A DNA stretch of 64,000 bases from Cystobasidiopsis lactophilus (lineage: Eukaryota; Basidiomycota; Agaricostilbomycetes; Agaricostilbales; Chionosphaeraceae). This document shows positions 1 to 10,600 of this stretch, piece after piece (the first letter of the stretch is position 1; each line of letters begins with the position of its first letter). Made by a program: the position numbers and the translations under genes. The stretch spans positions 66,595 to 130,594 of the forward strand of contig BCIO01000007.1 in NCBI GenBank assembly GCA_001599975.1, written 5' to 3'. The notes beneath the pieces are model-generated. The model made no database searches, had not been told where the DNA came from, and saw only the letters and a list, made by a program, of their open reading frames with translations.

Positions 1-1240
1 CTGTTTGTCCACAGAGGAAGCCGCAAATCGACGGGCACGATCACCTCCAAAGGCTTCCAATTCTTGCTGGAAGAGGTCAACCGCCAGCTTTGGGATTTGC
101 TGCTCAAGTACCTGGAGACGGCAGAGGTTCGTTGCCTGCCTTTTTACCATATTAGTTCCTTTCTAATAAAGGAGGGGGGCTGAACAGGAGAAGGAGCTAG
201 ACTTGGTCGAAGTGACAGGCTTCCTCTTCATGCTCGGCAGCTTGGAGCTCGGCGAGGTTGGTGGTGTTCTCTTTCTAAGTCCGATAGTTCTCTTTGATAG
301 CGCCAGTTTACAGGCCTATTCGACTGAGAACCTGTCAACCACGCAAATGCAAGTCTTGGCTGATCTGACCGACTACGGCTTAATCTACCGTAAGAACGTG
401 AGCGGACGCATCCACAGCTACTACAAGAGCTCGATCCTGAGTTGGTGCTCACAGGGCGAGTCGCAAATCTACTACCCGACTCGCTTGGTCACGACGCTCA
501 CCTCCTCGGCCCCGCCTTTGCTCCTCACCTCGCAAGCCAACACGGCGAAAGGCTTCCTCATTGTCGAGACGAACTATCGGGTCTACGCTTATACGAGTGC
601 GTGTTTTTCCTTACCCGTTATGAGTGCTTCTCATATGAGACCTGGAAACTTGCACAGACAACCCGTTGCAGATCGCCATCCTCAACTTGTTTTTGACGTT
701 GAAGGCCCGATTTCCCAACTTGGTCATCGGCTCTTTGACCCGCGAAAGTGTCAAAGCCGCCCTCAAGAAGGGCATCACCGCCGATCAGGTGGGTTGTTCT
801 TCCACCTATATCCCATTTCGAGATGAAAAGAGGAAGGAAAACCGCAGATCATCACCTTCTTAACGACGCACGCCCACCCTCAAATGCGCAAGCAAGAGCC
901 TCTCCTCCCACCCACCGTCACCGACCAAGTCCGACTTTGGGAGCTCGAGAAGAACCGGGTGTCCAACGCTTCCGGTTTCCTGTACGAGGACTTCAGAGCG
1001 GCCGCGGACTTCAACTTGGTGCGCGAGTACGCCCAGCAAATCAACGCCATCATCTGGCAGGCCGATCCCACCACCACGCCGCCGAACTGCTGGCGAATCT
1101 TTGTGACCGAGGCGGGGCATGTGCAAGTTCGGTGAGTGGCCGTCACCTACCCGTACTGCGAAGTGCCAACGGCATGCGCCTCCCACAGGGACTTCATCAA
1201 ACGGCGTATGGCAAACCCGGCAGCTCCAGCAGCGGGCTAG
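1..1240 (+). CDS. TFB2: TFIIH core subunit p52 (TFB2), 5' end outside window
   Basis: This is the 3' part of the gene for the p52 subunit of TFIIH, which anchors and stimulates the XPB helicase in transcription initiation and nucleotide excision repair. The visible protein has the family's landmarks in order: [20 protein letters not shown], a [15 protein letters not shown] block, [28 protein letters not shown], then the C-terminal domain that binds Tfb5 ([32 protein letters not shown]). At least five short introns interrupt it. The last is 1132-1188, and the final exon ends [16 protein letters not shown] with the stop at 1238-1240. The first about 14 bases look like the end of an intron. The start lies to the left of the window. 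The last intron resembles the intron-like units that follow the gene (see the repeat entry). Confidence 0.93.
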
Positions 1241-1250
1241 ATACATGGTC

Positions 1251-3685
1251 GTAGGTTACGTCTTACCCTCGTACTGCATCGCAGTTTTGACTTTTTCGCT
1301 TCGGTGACTGGCTTACAGTCACCGAAGCGTGGCGAACACCTGCCGGGCCTCGAACCGCCATTTAGACGGTCGCTCTTTGCGCTCATCTTCCCCTTGGCTG
1401 TCAAGCCTGAATTCAGGTAGGTTGGCCTTTTCTTCCACTTTGATGGAAGTAAATCAATCTGAGTCTTGTGCAGTGAGACTGTTGCGAAGGGGCCAGGATC
1501 GACCACCGTGGGAGCGCTCAGCTGTAGGTGCTCATCTGCCAAACTTCAATCGGAGTGGCTCCTCAAGATTTTGGACCTGCAGGGTCTTCATGAGGTCCAG
1601 AGAGACAAGAATAACAAGCAGATGTTCGGCGACGTGGCAACCGACAGACGCTCAAGTCTGATCAGCCGCTTTGCTCCTTTCAAAGTCCAACCGGATTACC
1701 CGCTCAGCAGTGGCACTGCAGACACCTTTTGTAGCCTTTCTGATGATGACAATCGCTCAAGGGCAGCTTGATTGAAAGGTCACGAGATCCGCCGGCTCCA
1801 CTCCGCTTTGCAATTGAGTTGAGCTTGAACCACGAACGAAGTCCTTCTCTGACCGAATGTCTTTCTCTGCCAATGACACCTCAACCAGTAGCTCGCGGCG
1901 CTCTGCTGCCACTTCCACCAGCCCGGCTGCTGCCCCGACGGTCTCCGCTGAAGGAGCATTGGTTGCCCAAGCCTTGCAGCAGCTGTCAAACTCCAATGTC
2001 TCGGGCTGGCTGTACGAGGACTTCCGGACAGAAGCAGACTTCCATTTCGTGCGCCACTATGCCCAGTCGATCAATGCCATCGTTTGGCAAGCGGACTCGA
2101 CTGCGACGCCGTCGAATCGATGCTGGAGGGTCTTCGTTACGGAAGCGGGACATGCGCAAGTTCGGTGGGTGCTCTTTCCTCCTGACTTCTAGTGAAGTCT
2201 CGGTTAAGGCTGCGGCTACAGGGAGTTTATCAAACGACGCATGTCGGACCCAGCACCTCCGACAGCCTAGCTGCTCTTACCCGTGAGCTGGTTTTTACCT
2301 TTGTACTGCGATTAAATATTGATCATGACCGGTCAAAGAGTACCAATAGTGCACGGCACGTAGAAAATCAGCGCCGGATCCCCTACGAGCCGAACCGGCT
2401 AAATCCTGTGTGGCGCTTGACGAAGACATGTCTAATTACTTCCGGCCCGCAAGCCCTTTGTACGTGCTTGCCTACCAAACGTCCTTTGAGGTCGTTTCAG
2501 ATTCATGGAATGGCACTACAGGCCCTTGCTTGGTATCTTACAGAAGGCAGCGGACCCTAAGTGGCCGCACGGAGGCGAATCCTTATCCTTCGGCCCTTCC
2601 CCGAATTCTGCGCTGTAGGTACAGGCCCACTCTACTTCTTTTGAAGTATCAGCAACATCTCTGCGACCTGCAGATCCATTGTGGGCATTGCCGGGCAACA
2701 GCATAGGGCGGGTGGCGAAAACCTCATTCTGTCGCCCCTTCTCCCGAAATCAGAGCTGTAGGTGCTAGGCTACCACACTCCTTCTGGAGTACTCGTCAAC
2801 TTTCTGCCCATCTACAGATTCACTGTCAGAGTCTTAACCCAGCGCAGGCGTTCAAGCGCTTTCGGGGAAGTGGCGAACCCCTCCTCGCAAAGCCTGAGTC
2901 GTACGTGCTCGTCCCCATTGACTTCTTCTGGAGTCACAGTAGACAGTTTAGCCTACAGAGTCATTAGATGAAACCCTCGCCAGCTGTACGACCTGAAGCC
3001 AGGGCGGGGTGACCAATTCCCGTCCTTCGACCGTTCTCCCAAATGTTGAGCTGTGGGTCTTTGCCACCGTACTCCTTCTGAAGTCTCTTCCAAGATCTTT
3101 GAACCCACAGATCACTTGTCGGCATCGCTGGGAAGCGCAGAAGGTCAAAGCCACGCGGGCGAGTGGCGAGCCCTCCATCTTCGGCTCTTGTTCAATCTAT
3201 GTTGTAGGTGCACGCCCACTCTACTTCGTTTGAGGAGTGTACAGACTGTGTACGGCCTACAGACCCTATTGTTGGCATTCTCGGCAAGCGCAGAAGCCGA
3301 TGAGCACAAGGTGGCCAATCCTCATGTCTTCGGTCAACCCTTCAAAGTCAGAGCTGTAAGTGTTGGTCTACCGCACTCCTTATGAAGTTCTCAGTGAATG
3401 TCGATGACCTACAGATCTACTGCATGCATCTCGGGGAAGCGCAAAAGTACAAGAGCGCGTGGGGAGATGGCGAAGCCTCGTGCCTCCGGCTGTCCTCCAA
3501 GGCGTAGGTTCTCGACTACCGCACTCCGTATGAAGTTCCTTTTTAGTCTACTTTCCTACAGGTCCATGGTCGGCACCTTGGGCAAATGCAGCGGGTGGCG
3601 GGTGGCGAAAATCGTCAGTCTTCCAATCGGTAGGCCCTTGATCCCCCTCAACTCCATTCGTAGTTGTTGACCAAAGATCCTACAG
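1251..3685 (+). repeat. Tandem array of intron-like (GT...AG) modules behind TFB2
   Basis: Starting 11 bases after the TFB2 stop, segments beginning GTAGGT/GTACGT/GTGGGT/GTAAGT and ending CTACAG, CTGCAG or CCACAG recur at 1251-1318, 1417-1473, 1524-1582, 2165-2221, 2460-2521, 2615-2673, 2758-2817, 2901-2958, 3053-3110, 3204-3262, 3356-3414, 3504-3561 and 3630-3685. Each is 56-68 nt. From 2460 on, start-to-start spacing is 143-155 bp, and 126 for the last unit. Inside the segments a block like CACTCCTTCTGAAGT recurs near base 20-30. The intervening exon-like pieces (68-94 nt) also align, with a core near GGCATCxCGGGAAGCGCAGAAG. Read from their second base, most pieces are open and share a basic peptide of the type S-x-V-G-I-A-G-K-R-R-R-S, but the piece at 2959-3052 carries a stop, so coding is unproven. 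The array could be a duplicated exon-intron unit, an introner-like family, or a satellite that happens to look like introns. Confidence 0.7.
1857..2270 (+). CDS. Free-standing copy of the TFB2 C-terminal (Tfb5-binding) domain
   Basis: Exons 1857-2164 and 2222-2270 encode about 118 residues. After a Ser/Thr/Ala-rich N-terminus of about 45 residues, the rest closely matches the C-terminal domain of the upstream TFB2: SGWLYEDFRTEADFHFVRHY, QSINAIVWQADSTATP, WRVFVTEAGHAQVR, then EFIKRRMSDPAPPTA and stop. The intron (2165-2221) lies at exactly the same codon position and phase as the last TFB2 intron. In TFB2 orthologues this domain forms a heterodimer with Tfb5 (established knowledge). What the isolated domain does is inference: it could compete for Tfb5, or be a non-functional partial duplicate. 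The ATG at 1857 is the first in frame; an upstream exon cannot be excluded. Substitutions are largely conservative, which favours past selection on the protein. Confidence 0.7.
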
Positions 3686-4330
3686 ATGCTCTCCTTATGC
3701 CCTTGTCGCGTTGCTCCATAAATTTAGAGGAGGTTGATTAGGCCATCATTGATCGAGAACTTTTCCTCTCGCACGGCTTGCCCGAACCCGCTGAGTCGAG
3801 TGGTCCACCATCCCCCCGTTGGCCTGTTCGCACATTTGCGACTGGCTTCTCTCCATTTACGAACCAACATTAATCAACAGCAGCCCGCCCAGGCCTAATC
3901 GAGTGTTGGACCGAAGTTACTCGGCGGCGCCCGCAAAATTTTTTGAAGGCCTCTTCAAAGTCCAGCGCTTGATTGTCGCTCTTGGACCTTTGGCCTTTTG
4001 ACTTGTAATTCTCTTCTGTACACACCTTGGTGAGTTTCCCCTTAGCACTAGCCCCGGGTCCATAACCAGAGGCTTACTATCGAAGGGCAATCCACTGCAG
4101 CCGGGGTTTTTGTGCGACTTTTGTTTTTTGTTTCGACTTTGTGACCTTTGGGAAGCTGCTCACTGGTGCGTGGGCGTCACTGTATGTACTGGGGGAGATT
4201 GGCAAGCTAAATCCTGGGGCAAAGCAGCGGGTGGCAAACCGAAGAGTGCGGGTTCGGTCCCAGCGACTTCTATGATCTATCCTCTAGGTTCGTCTGCGTC
4301 CTTACCATTAGCCTAGAGTCAGGCTAAATC
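3686..4330. other. No gene recognised; presumed promoter region of the Btz gene
   Basis: This 645-base stretch follows the module array. I see no ORF with family resemblance. It may hold the 5' untranslated region, or an upstream exon of the next gene. The sequence near 4246 has a weak tRNA B-box look but no matching A-box or cloverleaf. Confidence 0.4.
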
Positions 4331-6865
4331 GTGTATGGGGAACGAACAGCGGTCCAGCCTCGCTTGCGGCCGCACCGAGACCTCGCCGACTCCATCTCCT
4401 ACATCTTCTCCCGCCCCCGCGAGCCGAGCTTGATGGAGGGCGTCCCTACGTCTAAGCCAGCCACCATCTTCCGCCTGCCCCCCTCCGCCGCTTCCATCCT
4501 CGTCGCCAACTCCAAAAAGGACCCAACCCGGTCCTCGACGGCTTCCCTCTTGGCCCAGGCCGCGCTGGCCAGACAACAGCACTCGCCAGCGACTTTGGGA
4601 GAGGAAGGCAGCGAGACCGGTTCCAGCGCAGTCCCGGGGCAGGATCTGTCCGCGTCCACCTCCACCTTGGACACCGTCGACACCGAGCTCACCCCGCCTT
4701 CGTCCTCCACCACCGCCTTGGACCCGGCTGGCACCCCGCCCGTCGTCCAACAGCAGCAACAGTCGGAAAAGGCGATCCAGGCCGCCAAGAAGAAGGCGGC
4801 CGCGGAGAAGCGAAAGAGGAGGAAGGAGAGGGACCGAGCTGCCAAGCTGGCCTCCTCCTCCTCGTCGACACCTGCTTCTCAAGATCAACAAGTGACCCGA
4901 GCTCCATCTGTGACTTCCTCAGAAGCGTCCACCCCGCCACCGGTAGCCTCCACCTCCAAGCTCCTCAGTTTCCCGCCCGTCGCAAGTTGGGCGGACGACT
5001 TGCCCCCCTCTTCCTCCTCTTCACCTTTGCCAGACTTCACAGCTTTGTCCCCCCGATCCACCACTGGGCCAGCAGAGGACCCAACTTTCATCCCCCGCGT
5101 TGGCAAGTTTTGGGGCCACGACGAGCGCGGTTCGTCTTCGGGGCAAGAATGGCGGCGGAACTCTAGAGCTTCGACTTCGCCCGGCGACGCGCTCAGGAGG
5201 CGAGGCAGCTTGGCCCAGCCATCCTCCACCAGGGCCTCTTCGGTTCAAGGAGCGGATACCCGGCCGCAAAGCCCAGCTTCCAGCGCAGGCGGTTGGCAAG
5301 AGGTCCAATCGAGGGTCCAGCAGCGAAGGCCGCCGGTGGTGGGCCAGGCCATGGGTGGAGGGAAAGGCGCTTTCGGAGTGGCAGGGTCAGCAGGGGGCAA
5401 GAAGGGCGCGGCGGCGTGGACGCACGATAAGTTTGAAGAGCTCGAGTCTGGTCCTTCCAAGGTTCGTTCTCCTCCCCTTTCATTCACTTTCTTTGGGAAT
5501 ATGGTTTGAAGGGTAACGAAACAGCACTCGAATTCGAACCAGCGGCCAATCCAAACCGTCTTCTCCCTCTTTGGCGAACCGCCATGGACGATCCGCTCCC
5601 CTTTTCCCTACCTCTTCAACGAAGGCGGCTCTCGCACGGGCGTGGACGAAAAGACGGGCCAGCGGAAGATGACGCTCCGGATCTCCCTCCACCCCATCCC
5701 CGACCTGGCTTCCCCCACCGCCAACAAGCGAGCCGCCAGGGCGAGGGCCAACGTCGTCGAGGTCGACTGCTACCTCACCGTCACCCGGCCAGCGAGCGTG
5801 GACCTGTCCAAGTTGGGGGAAGACACCACCATCGTCCTCAAGCTCTCCCCGAAAGCGGTCGCGCAGAGGTTCCCATCGCCGGCTGGGTTGGCGAAGAGGC
5901 AAAGGGAAGCGGCGGCGAAGAAGGAGGAAGGACAGCGGGCACCGACGCCAGTGGCGACTCCGGCCCTGTCAGAGGTCGCTCCTCCCTCCGTGGCGGCAGA
6001 GGTGGAGCAGGAAAAGGAGGTGGAAGAGAGTGCGCTTCAAGAGCTGTCTCAAGTGCCGACCAAGACGGAAGCCGAGTCCAACGCGGAAGCTTCGGCCCAA
6101 CTTCGGTCCGCCCTCTTGTCCCCCTCTTCCACCACCAACGGCGTCGGCGAGCAAGACGTGCCCAGCGTCGAGCAGCAAATGGCCGCTCAAGACCAAGAGC
6201 GTCACTTCTCTTCCTCCCAACACCCTCCTCCCGGGCAATTCATGTTTCCTCCACCTCCACCGCCAGAAGGCTACGAAGGCTTCCCGCCACCGCCTGGCCC
6301 GCCGGAGGGGTATGGTGCTTTCTCGCCGTACCCGATATTCCACGACCCTTTCATTGGCATGGACGGCATCACCTACTACTTTGACCCTCAGTCTGGGCAG
6401 TCCCTCCCTGGCCCCCCTCTCCAATTCCCACCTCCTCCACCTGGTTTCGGGTTCGACCCCAACACCATGTCGCCCTCTGCAGCTAGCAATGGCCCGCCAG
6501 CGTTCTTCGCCACGCCGAGGAAGTCGCACAAGCTCGAGATCCGAGCGCCGACGGCGGAGGACAAGAAGGCGCGCAAGCACCGCGGCACGCCTTCCACCGC
6601 CCACCTCCTGCACGCCCCGCAGCAGCCGTCGATGGACGAGCAGCTCGCCCCGCCCGACTTCTTCGTCCCCGGCTCCTTCCAAGCCGGCGGCGCCGTCTTC
6701 TTCGCCCCGCCCGGCTCTTACCCTTTTCCGCCTCCACCAGCGGCCTACTACCCTCCGCCGCCGCCGCCTGGCATGGACCAGCAGCAGCAAGGGGCGTACT
6801 TTGATCCGGCCATCTTGGCCTCTGGTCCGCCGACTCAAGATTCCTCCTCCGCTCTTCATCAGTAA
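4331..6865 (+). CDS. Btz/CASC3-domain protein (exon junction complex)
   Basis: Two exons, 4331-5461 and 5525-6865, joined in phase 0, give about 820 residues. The Barentsz signature is split in two parts: FIPRVGKFWGHDER near residue 253 and WTHDKFEELE near residue 363. In CASC3/Barentsz these segments wrap around eIF4A3 in the exon junction complex (established knowledge), so a role in mRNP assembly, decay or localisation is likely. The rest is disordered: Ser/Pro-rich N-terminal third, a basic Lys/Arg stretch near residues 150-170 (AAKKKAAAEKRKRRKERDR), and a Pro/Gly/Tyr-rich C-terminal half with PPPPPPEGYEGFPPPPG-like runs and a Gln-rich end. After the intron a conserved-looking block (QTVFSLFGEPPWTIRSPFPY) follows. 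The start is uncertain: the first ATG of the frame is used, but an upstream exon or the ATG near residue 35 (MEGVPTSKPATIFRLPPS) is possible. Confidence 0.8.
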
Positions 6866-7082
6866 TTCACCACCACCCTTTGGTCTTTCACTTACCTTTC
6901 AATCGCCATTTTAAACGCACACAACACACACCATCAGCACACACGACGAACGCCCGCTCTGCTCTTTCCCCTCCACAAACAAGCCAAACCCAGCACAAAT
7001 TTAGAGTGGCATTTCAGGCTCTCCAAAATCTTGCTTTTCCCCAAAACACTTGTTTTACCTTTTGAGCTCTTCGTTAGAAATA

Positions 7083-7585
7083 TCAAAAGAGAATTATCAT
7101 CCTTTGCAAAGATTGCCTCGGCGAGCTAGGACCAGGAAGGAAGGAACTTCGAAAATTCGAGGCGATTTGCCACCTCGGAGAAATGAAGTTGGACAGCAGC
7201 GCTGACTTTGCCCGCTTGCTGATTGCCATTGATTGCCTCTTGATGGCCTGTTGAGAATGCTGGCTGATCGAATCGTGCTGCTCGCTAGGCGCAAATTCGT
7301 CCGAGGCCCCCTCTCTGGCTTTGCGAAAGACTCGAAAGGCGGGATGGCCAGGATGCCCTCTGAACCCAGAAGCAGCATAATGTGCGTCAAGTAGAGCCAC
7401 CAGAGCTTTGGTGTGCTGCTCGACGTCGCTGTTCGCTGGCTTTTGGTGGGTTCTGTCGAATTGTGCGTGTCGCCTTTGTGGTTGACACTCAGGCTTCTCG
7501 CCAGCTGTACAAAGACGGCTTCGAGTGCGGCAGCAAGAGCGCTTAGACCTTCCCGACTAACCACTGCGACAGACGCTGAACGCAT
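7083..7585 (-). CDS. Possible small hypothetical gene
   Basis: Between the Btz and ATR stop codons the minus strand has two coding-like stretches in different frames. One is at 7500-7585 (SREGLSALAAALEAVFVQLA), the other at 7083-7400 (KALVALLDAHYAASGFRGHP then AFRVFRKAREGASDEF). They look helical and could be joined by an intron, but I found no clean splice pair that keeps the frame. It could equally be the 3' untranslated region of the ATR gene. No family recognised. Confidence 0.22.
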
Positions 7586-7687
7586 TTCTCAAGGAAGCCG
7601 TACCGCGTGCCCTCTATAAATGCAAGGGAGACATCCCCATCCCAACCTCCTGGCTTGCTTAAGGAACCACTACGCTTGCTCCTCACA

Positions 7688-10600
7688 GTTAGAAATAAGA
7701 GCACCAGCCTGCATCTGGACATCAGACCAAGTTTGAGGTTGACGGGCAGCCCAGGCCTTACCAATGTACATTGAGCCCTGGCGAGACGCAGTCAGCCCCC
7801 AATCAAAGCCAACGAGAAAGAGAGGAACACCAACCAAGTTCTTGAGATCGGTAGCCTCCTTGATGAGGCTCTCCACCTGGTTCTCCACCGACGCCACCCT
7901 CTCGATGCGATCCGAGTCGCCACCACCGGCGTTGTGCTTGGAGCGGCCATTGTGGCTGAATTGAATGCCGCGGAGCTTGCGTGAAATAGGATCGAGAGCG
8001 CGCTGGGCTTCTTTGGCTTGCGACTCTTGGTCGTCTTGGCGAGAGTGCTGTGCGTCGGCCTGTCAGCCAGTGAGGACGGAATTGCAACGAACGAAGACCC
8101 ACCTTCTTGCTGTGGCTCTTGATTTTGCTCCACTCGACCAAAGGATCGTGAACGAACGACTCCATTACGCTCATCAAGGCGTCCGTGTTGGCCCGCAGCA
8201 CCTTCATCGTCACTTCGGCCGACCTGCGGAAGACGCCTTCGTAGCCCATGATGCCAAACCCGTCGACCACGTTCTGTGTCATGCGGAATGGCACTCGCTC
8301 AGCCACGTCAAAGGTCTTGCCCTTCTCGAACAAGCAGTTGAAGTCGACGTGCATCGTCTCGCCCGTCGTTGCGTCGAAGAGGATGTTCTCGCCGTGCCTG
8401 TCGCCCAGGCCGAGTACAAACCCGACCATGGAGATGACAGCGGTCGTCCGCGCGTAGGCTTGGCGGTTATTGAGCCAGGCCGAAGGTTCCGGGAACGACT
8501 CCAAAAACCACTCGTGAAAGACGGGCGGGTATCTCGAGAGGATCTGCTTCTGGAAGATGCTGGCCGTCTGGCTGGGGTCGTCGCGGATGTGATCATAAAG
8601 AGCCTTCAAATCGGCGGCAAAGGCAGGGATGCCGCGGTGGTCGTAGAGCCGTATCAAGATGTTCCTCAGGCCCACGGTGTTGTTGACCCATTCGATCATG
8701 CCGCACTCCTCGTTGATGGGCACGACAGCGTAGGTGCGGATGTGCAGGTGGCGCTTGCGGGCGGCCGAGTCCTTCTTGAGCAGCTTGTTGATGACCGAGT
8801 TGAACTCCATAAGGCGGGCGTCCTTGCGCAGGTCGTCTTGCGGTTTGACAAGAAAGCTGTAGTACTGCCCGTCCGACGCCATGCAGGTCACCTTTTTGGG
8901 GCGGATCAAGGATTGCATCAGTTCGACTTCGTTCTCGAATGCGCGGAACGTGGGCAGATTGGATGGGAAGGGCTTGTGCTGCGAGGTGTCTGCCGAAAGC
9001 GAGTGAACTGAAGGGAGGGTGACTGTGAGGGTGGATTGAAGCGGGAGATAGAGGGAGCACGGCAGGCATCCCAGGAGGGAGGTGAAGTGCTTGTCCATGC
9101 GTAAAGTCGCGTCCTTGTCTTTACCCCTGGTGTCATATTCGGCCAGGTAGATCAAGTTGTCCACCAGCTTGCGCCCTTCCCTGATGATTTTGGTGGCCGC
9201 CTTCACGTTGGACTTGCCGTGCTGCTCGGCCAAGTCGGGTTTTGCGCCGATGCACTCCAAGAGCGTGATGGCACGTTTCTGGCGTTTGGAATGGGTGGAC
9301 TTTGCGACTGGAACGAGGGCCCAAAAGGCGTGGTGTGGGTAGTGACAGAGGACCGTCGTCATGATCTGGTCCAAGACGCCCAGCACAGAATCGTTAGGGT
9401 GGCAAATTCGACTGACGACTTGCTGGAAGGCGGTAAGCCACTGCAACCGCACCTGAGTATCTGTGCTATTTGATCAGTCTGCGCCTTACCTGCCACGGCG
9501 CAAGGTCCCGGGTGGCCTGCTGGACTACCTTGCCAACGGCCCGGAAAGCTCTGTCCAGTGCTTTGAGGCCTGGAGTGGTCGTAATGGCGGTCGTTTGCTT
9601 GCTGCGCTTGCTGCCGGTGTGCAGCGCGACCAAAGCGGGATCGCACTCTCCGACATCGAGGAAAAGTGTCAGCATGCGAGGCATGGCCTGGTAGATGAAC
9701 TTGGAGCCGAATTTGAGGCTGTCGACGAAGGACCTGATCACTAGGAGGGCGTATTGAAGGGTGATCTCGTTTTGAACCTTGCCAGATCCGCTGAGCGCGA
9801 CTTTGTAAAGCTCGTCATAGTAGCGTCCCAGGTGAAAATGCGGCGCCTCCCAGCTGGCAGATATCTCAAAGGTCTGCCCAAAATACCAGATCTCGGATAT
9901 GTAACTCACTCCGGTGCCAGCTCAGACGCCTTTTTGAACTGGGCCAGGATCTGATTCTGGTGGTAGCGATCCAGGGCAACCATCCACCGTGCCCGCTTCA
10001 GCACAGCCTTAGATAAAGACCTATCCGGTGGAGTCTGATCAGTGACTTTCAAGCCTTCTAGCGCCGTTTCCAGGATCCGCAAGGCTTGGTCGGGCCGAGC
10101 GTCAGCGGCGGATCGGAGCAGCTTGGCCGACTGCAAAAAGGAGAAGGGAGCCTGGAGCTCCTCAGCCTGTAGGATGGCCGAGTAAGCTGTCGACTGGTGG
10201 CCAGCCTTGCGCGCATTCTTCGCGGTGGCGATCCAGAGGTTTTGCAGGGCAGGGGCGGAAGAACCCTTGCTAAAGCCATGCAAGAGCCATTAGCCTGATG
10301 CGATGATTTAAGAAGAGCACTCACATCAAGAAAGCGGCGCGACGCATTGTGAGCACCAACTCTACATTCCTGAACGCCGGCGACATGCTGAAAAGGCGCT
10401 TCTCTAGCATGGAATCGAGCGCGGCCGTGCCGTCTGTGCCGGGCGCAGTTTGGTGAATGATGTCTATTTCTTTCAGAATGTGGAGGCGCAACACGGCGTC
10501 GTAAATTCGCCGGTAGCTCTCCGACCCAGCTGCGACAATGTCGGCGCCAAGTGCTGTCCTTGCCTCGCTGAGGGCCTTCTCACGCTCCACTTTAGAGACG

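Noticed and set aside
1583-1856. A further module of the TFB2-linked array ending near 1723 (GGCACTGCAG)
   Set aside because: Only a weak match to the unit consensus and no good 5' splice site; left out of the count of units.
4195-4275. Possible tRNA gene (GGGTTCGGTCCC resembles a B-box)
   Set aside because: The conserved A of the B-box is replaced, no acceptable A-box lies at the right distance and no cloverleaf can be folded by eye.
5969-6859. 296-codon Arg-rich minus-strand ORF
   Set aside because: Antisense of the low-complexity second exon of the Btz gene.
7965-9011. Long plus-strand ORF (348 codons) over the ATR kinase domain
   Set aside because: It mirrors the minus-strand kinase exon; the sense strand encodes an unmistakable PIKK catalytic domain, while this frame has no family resemblance.
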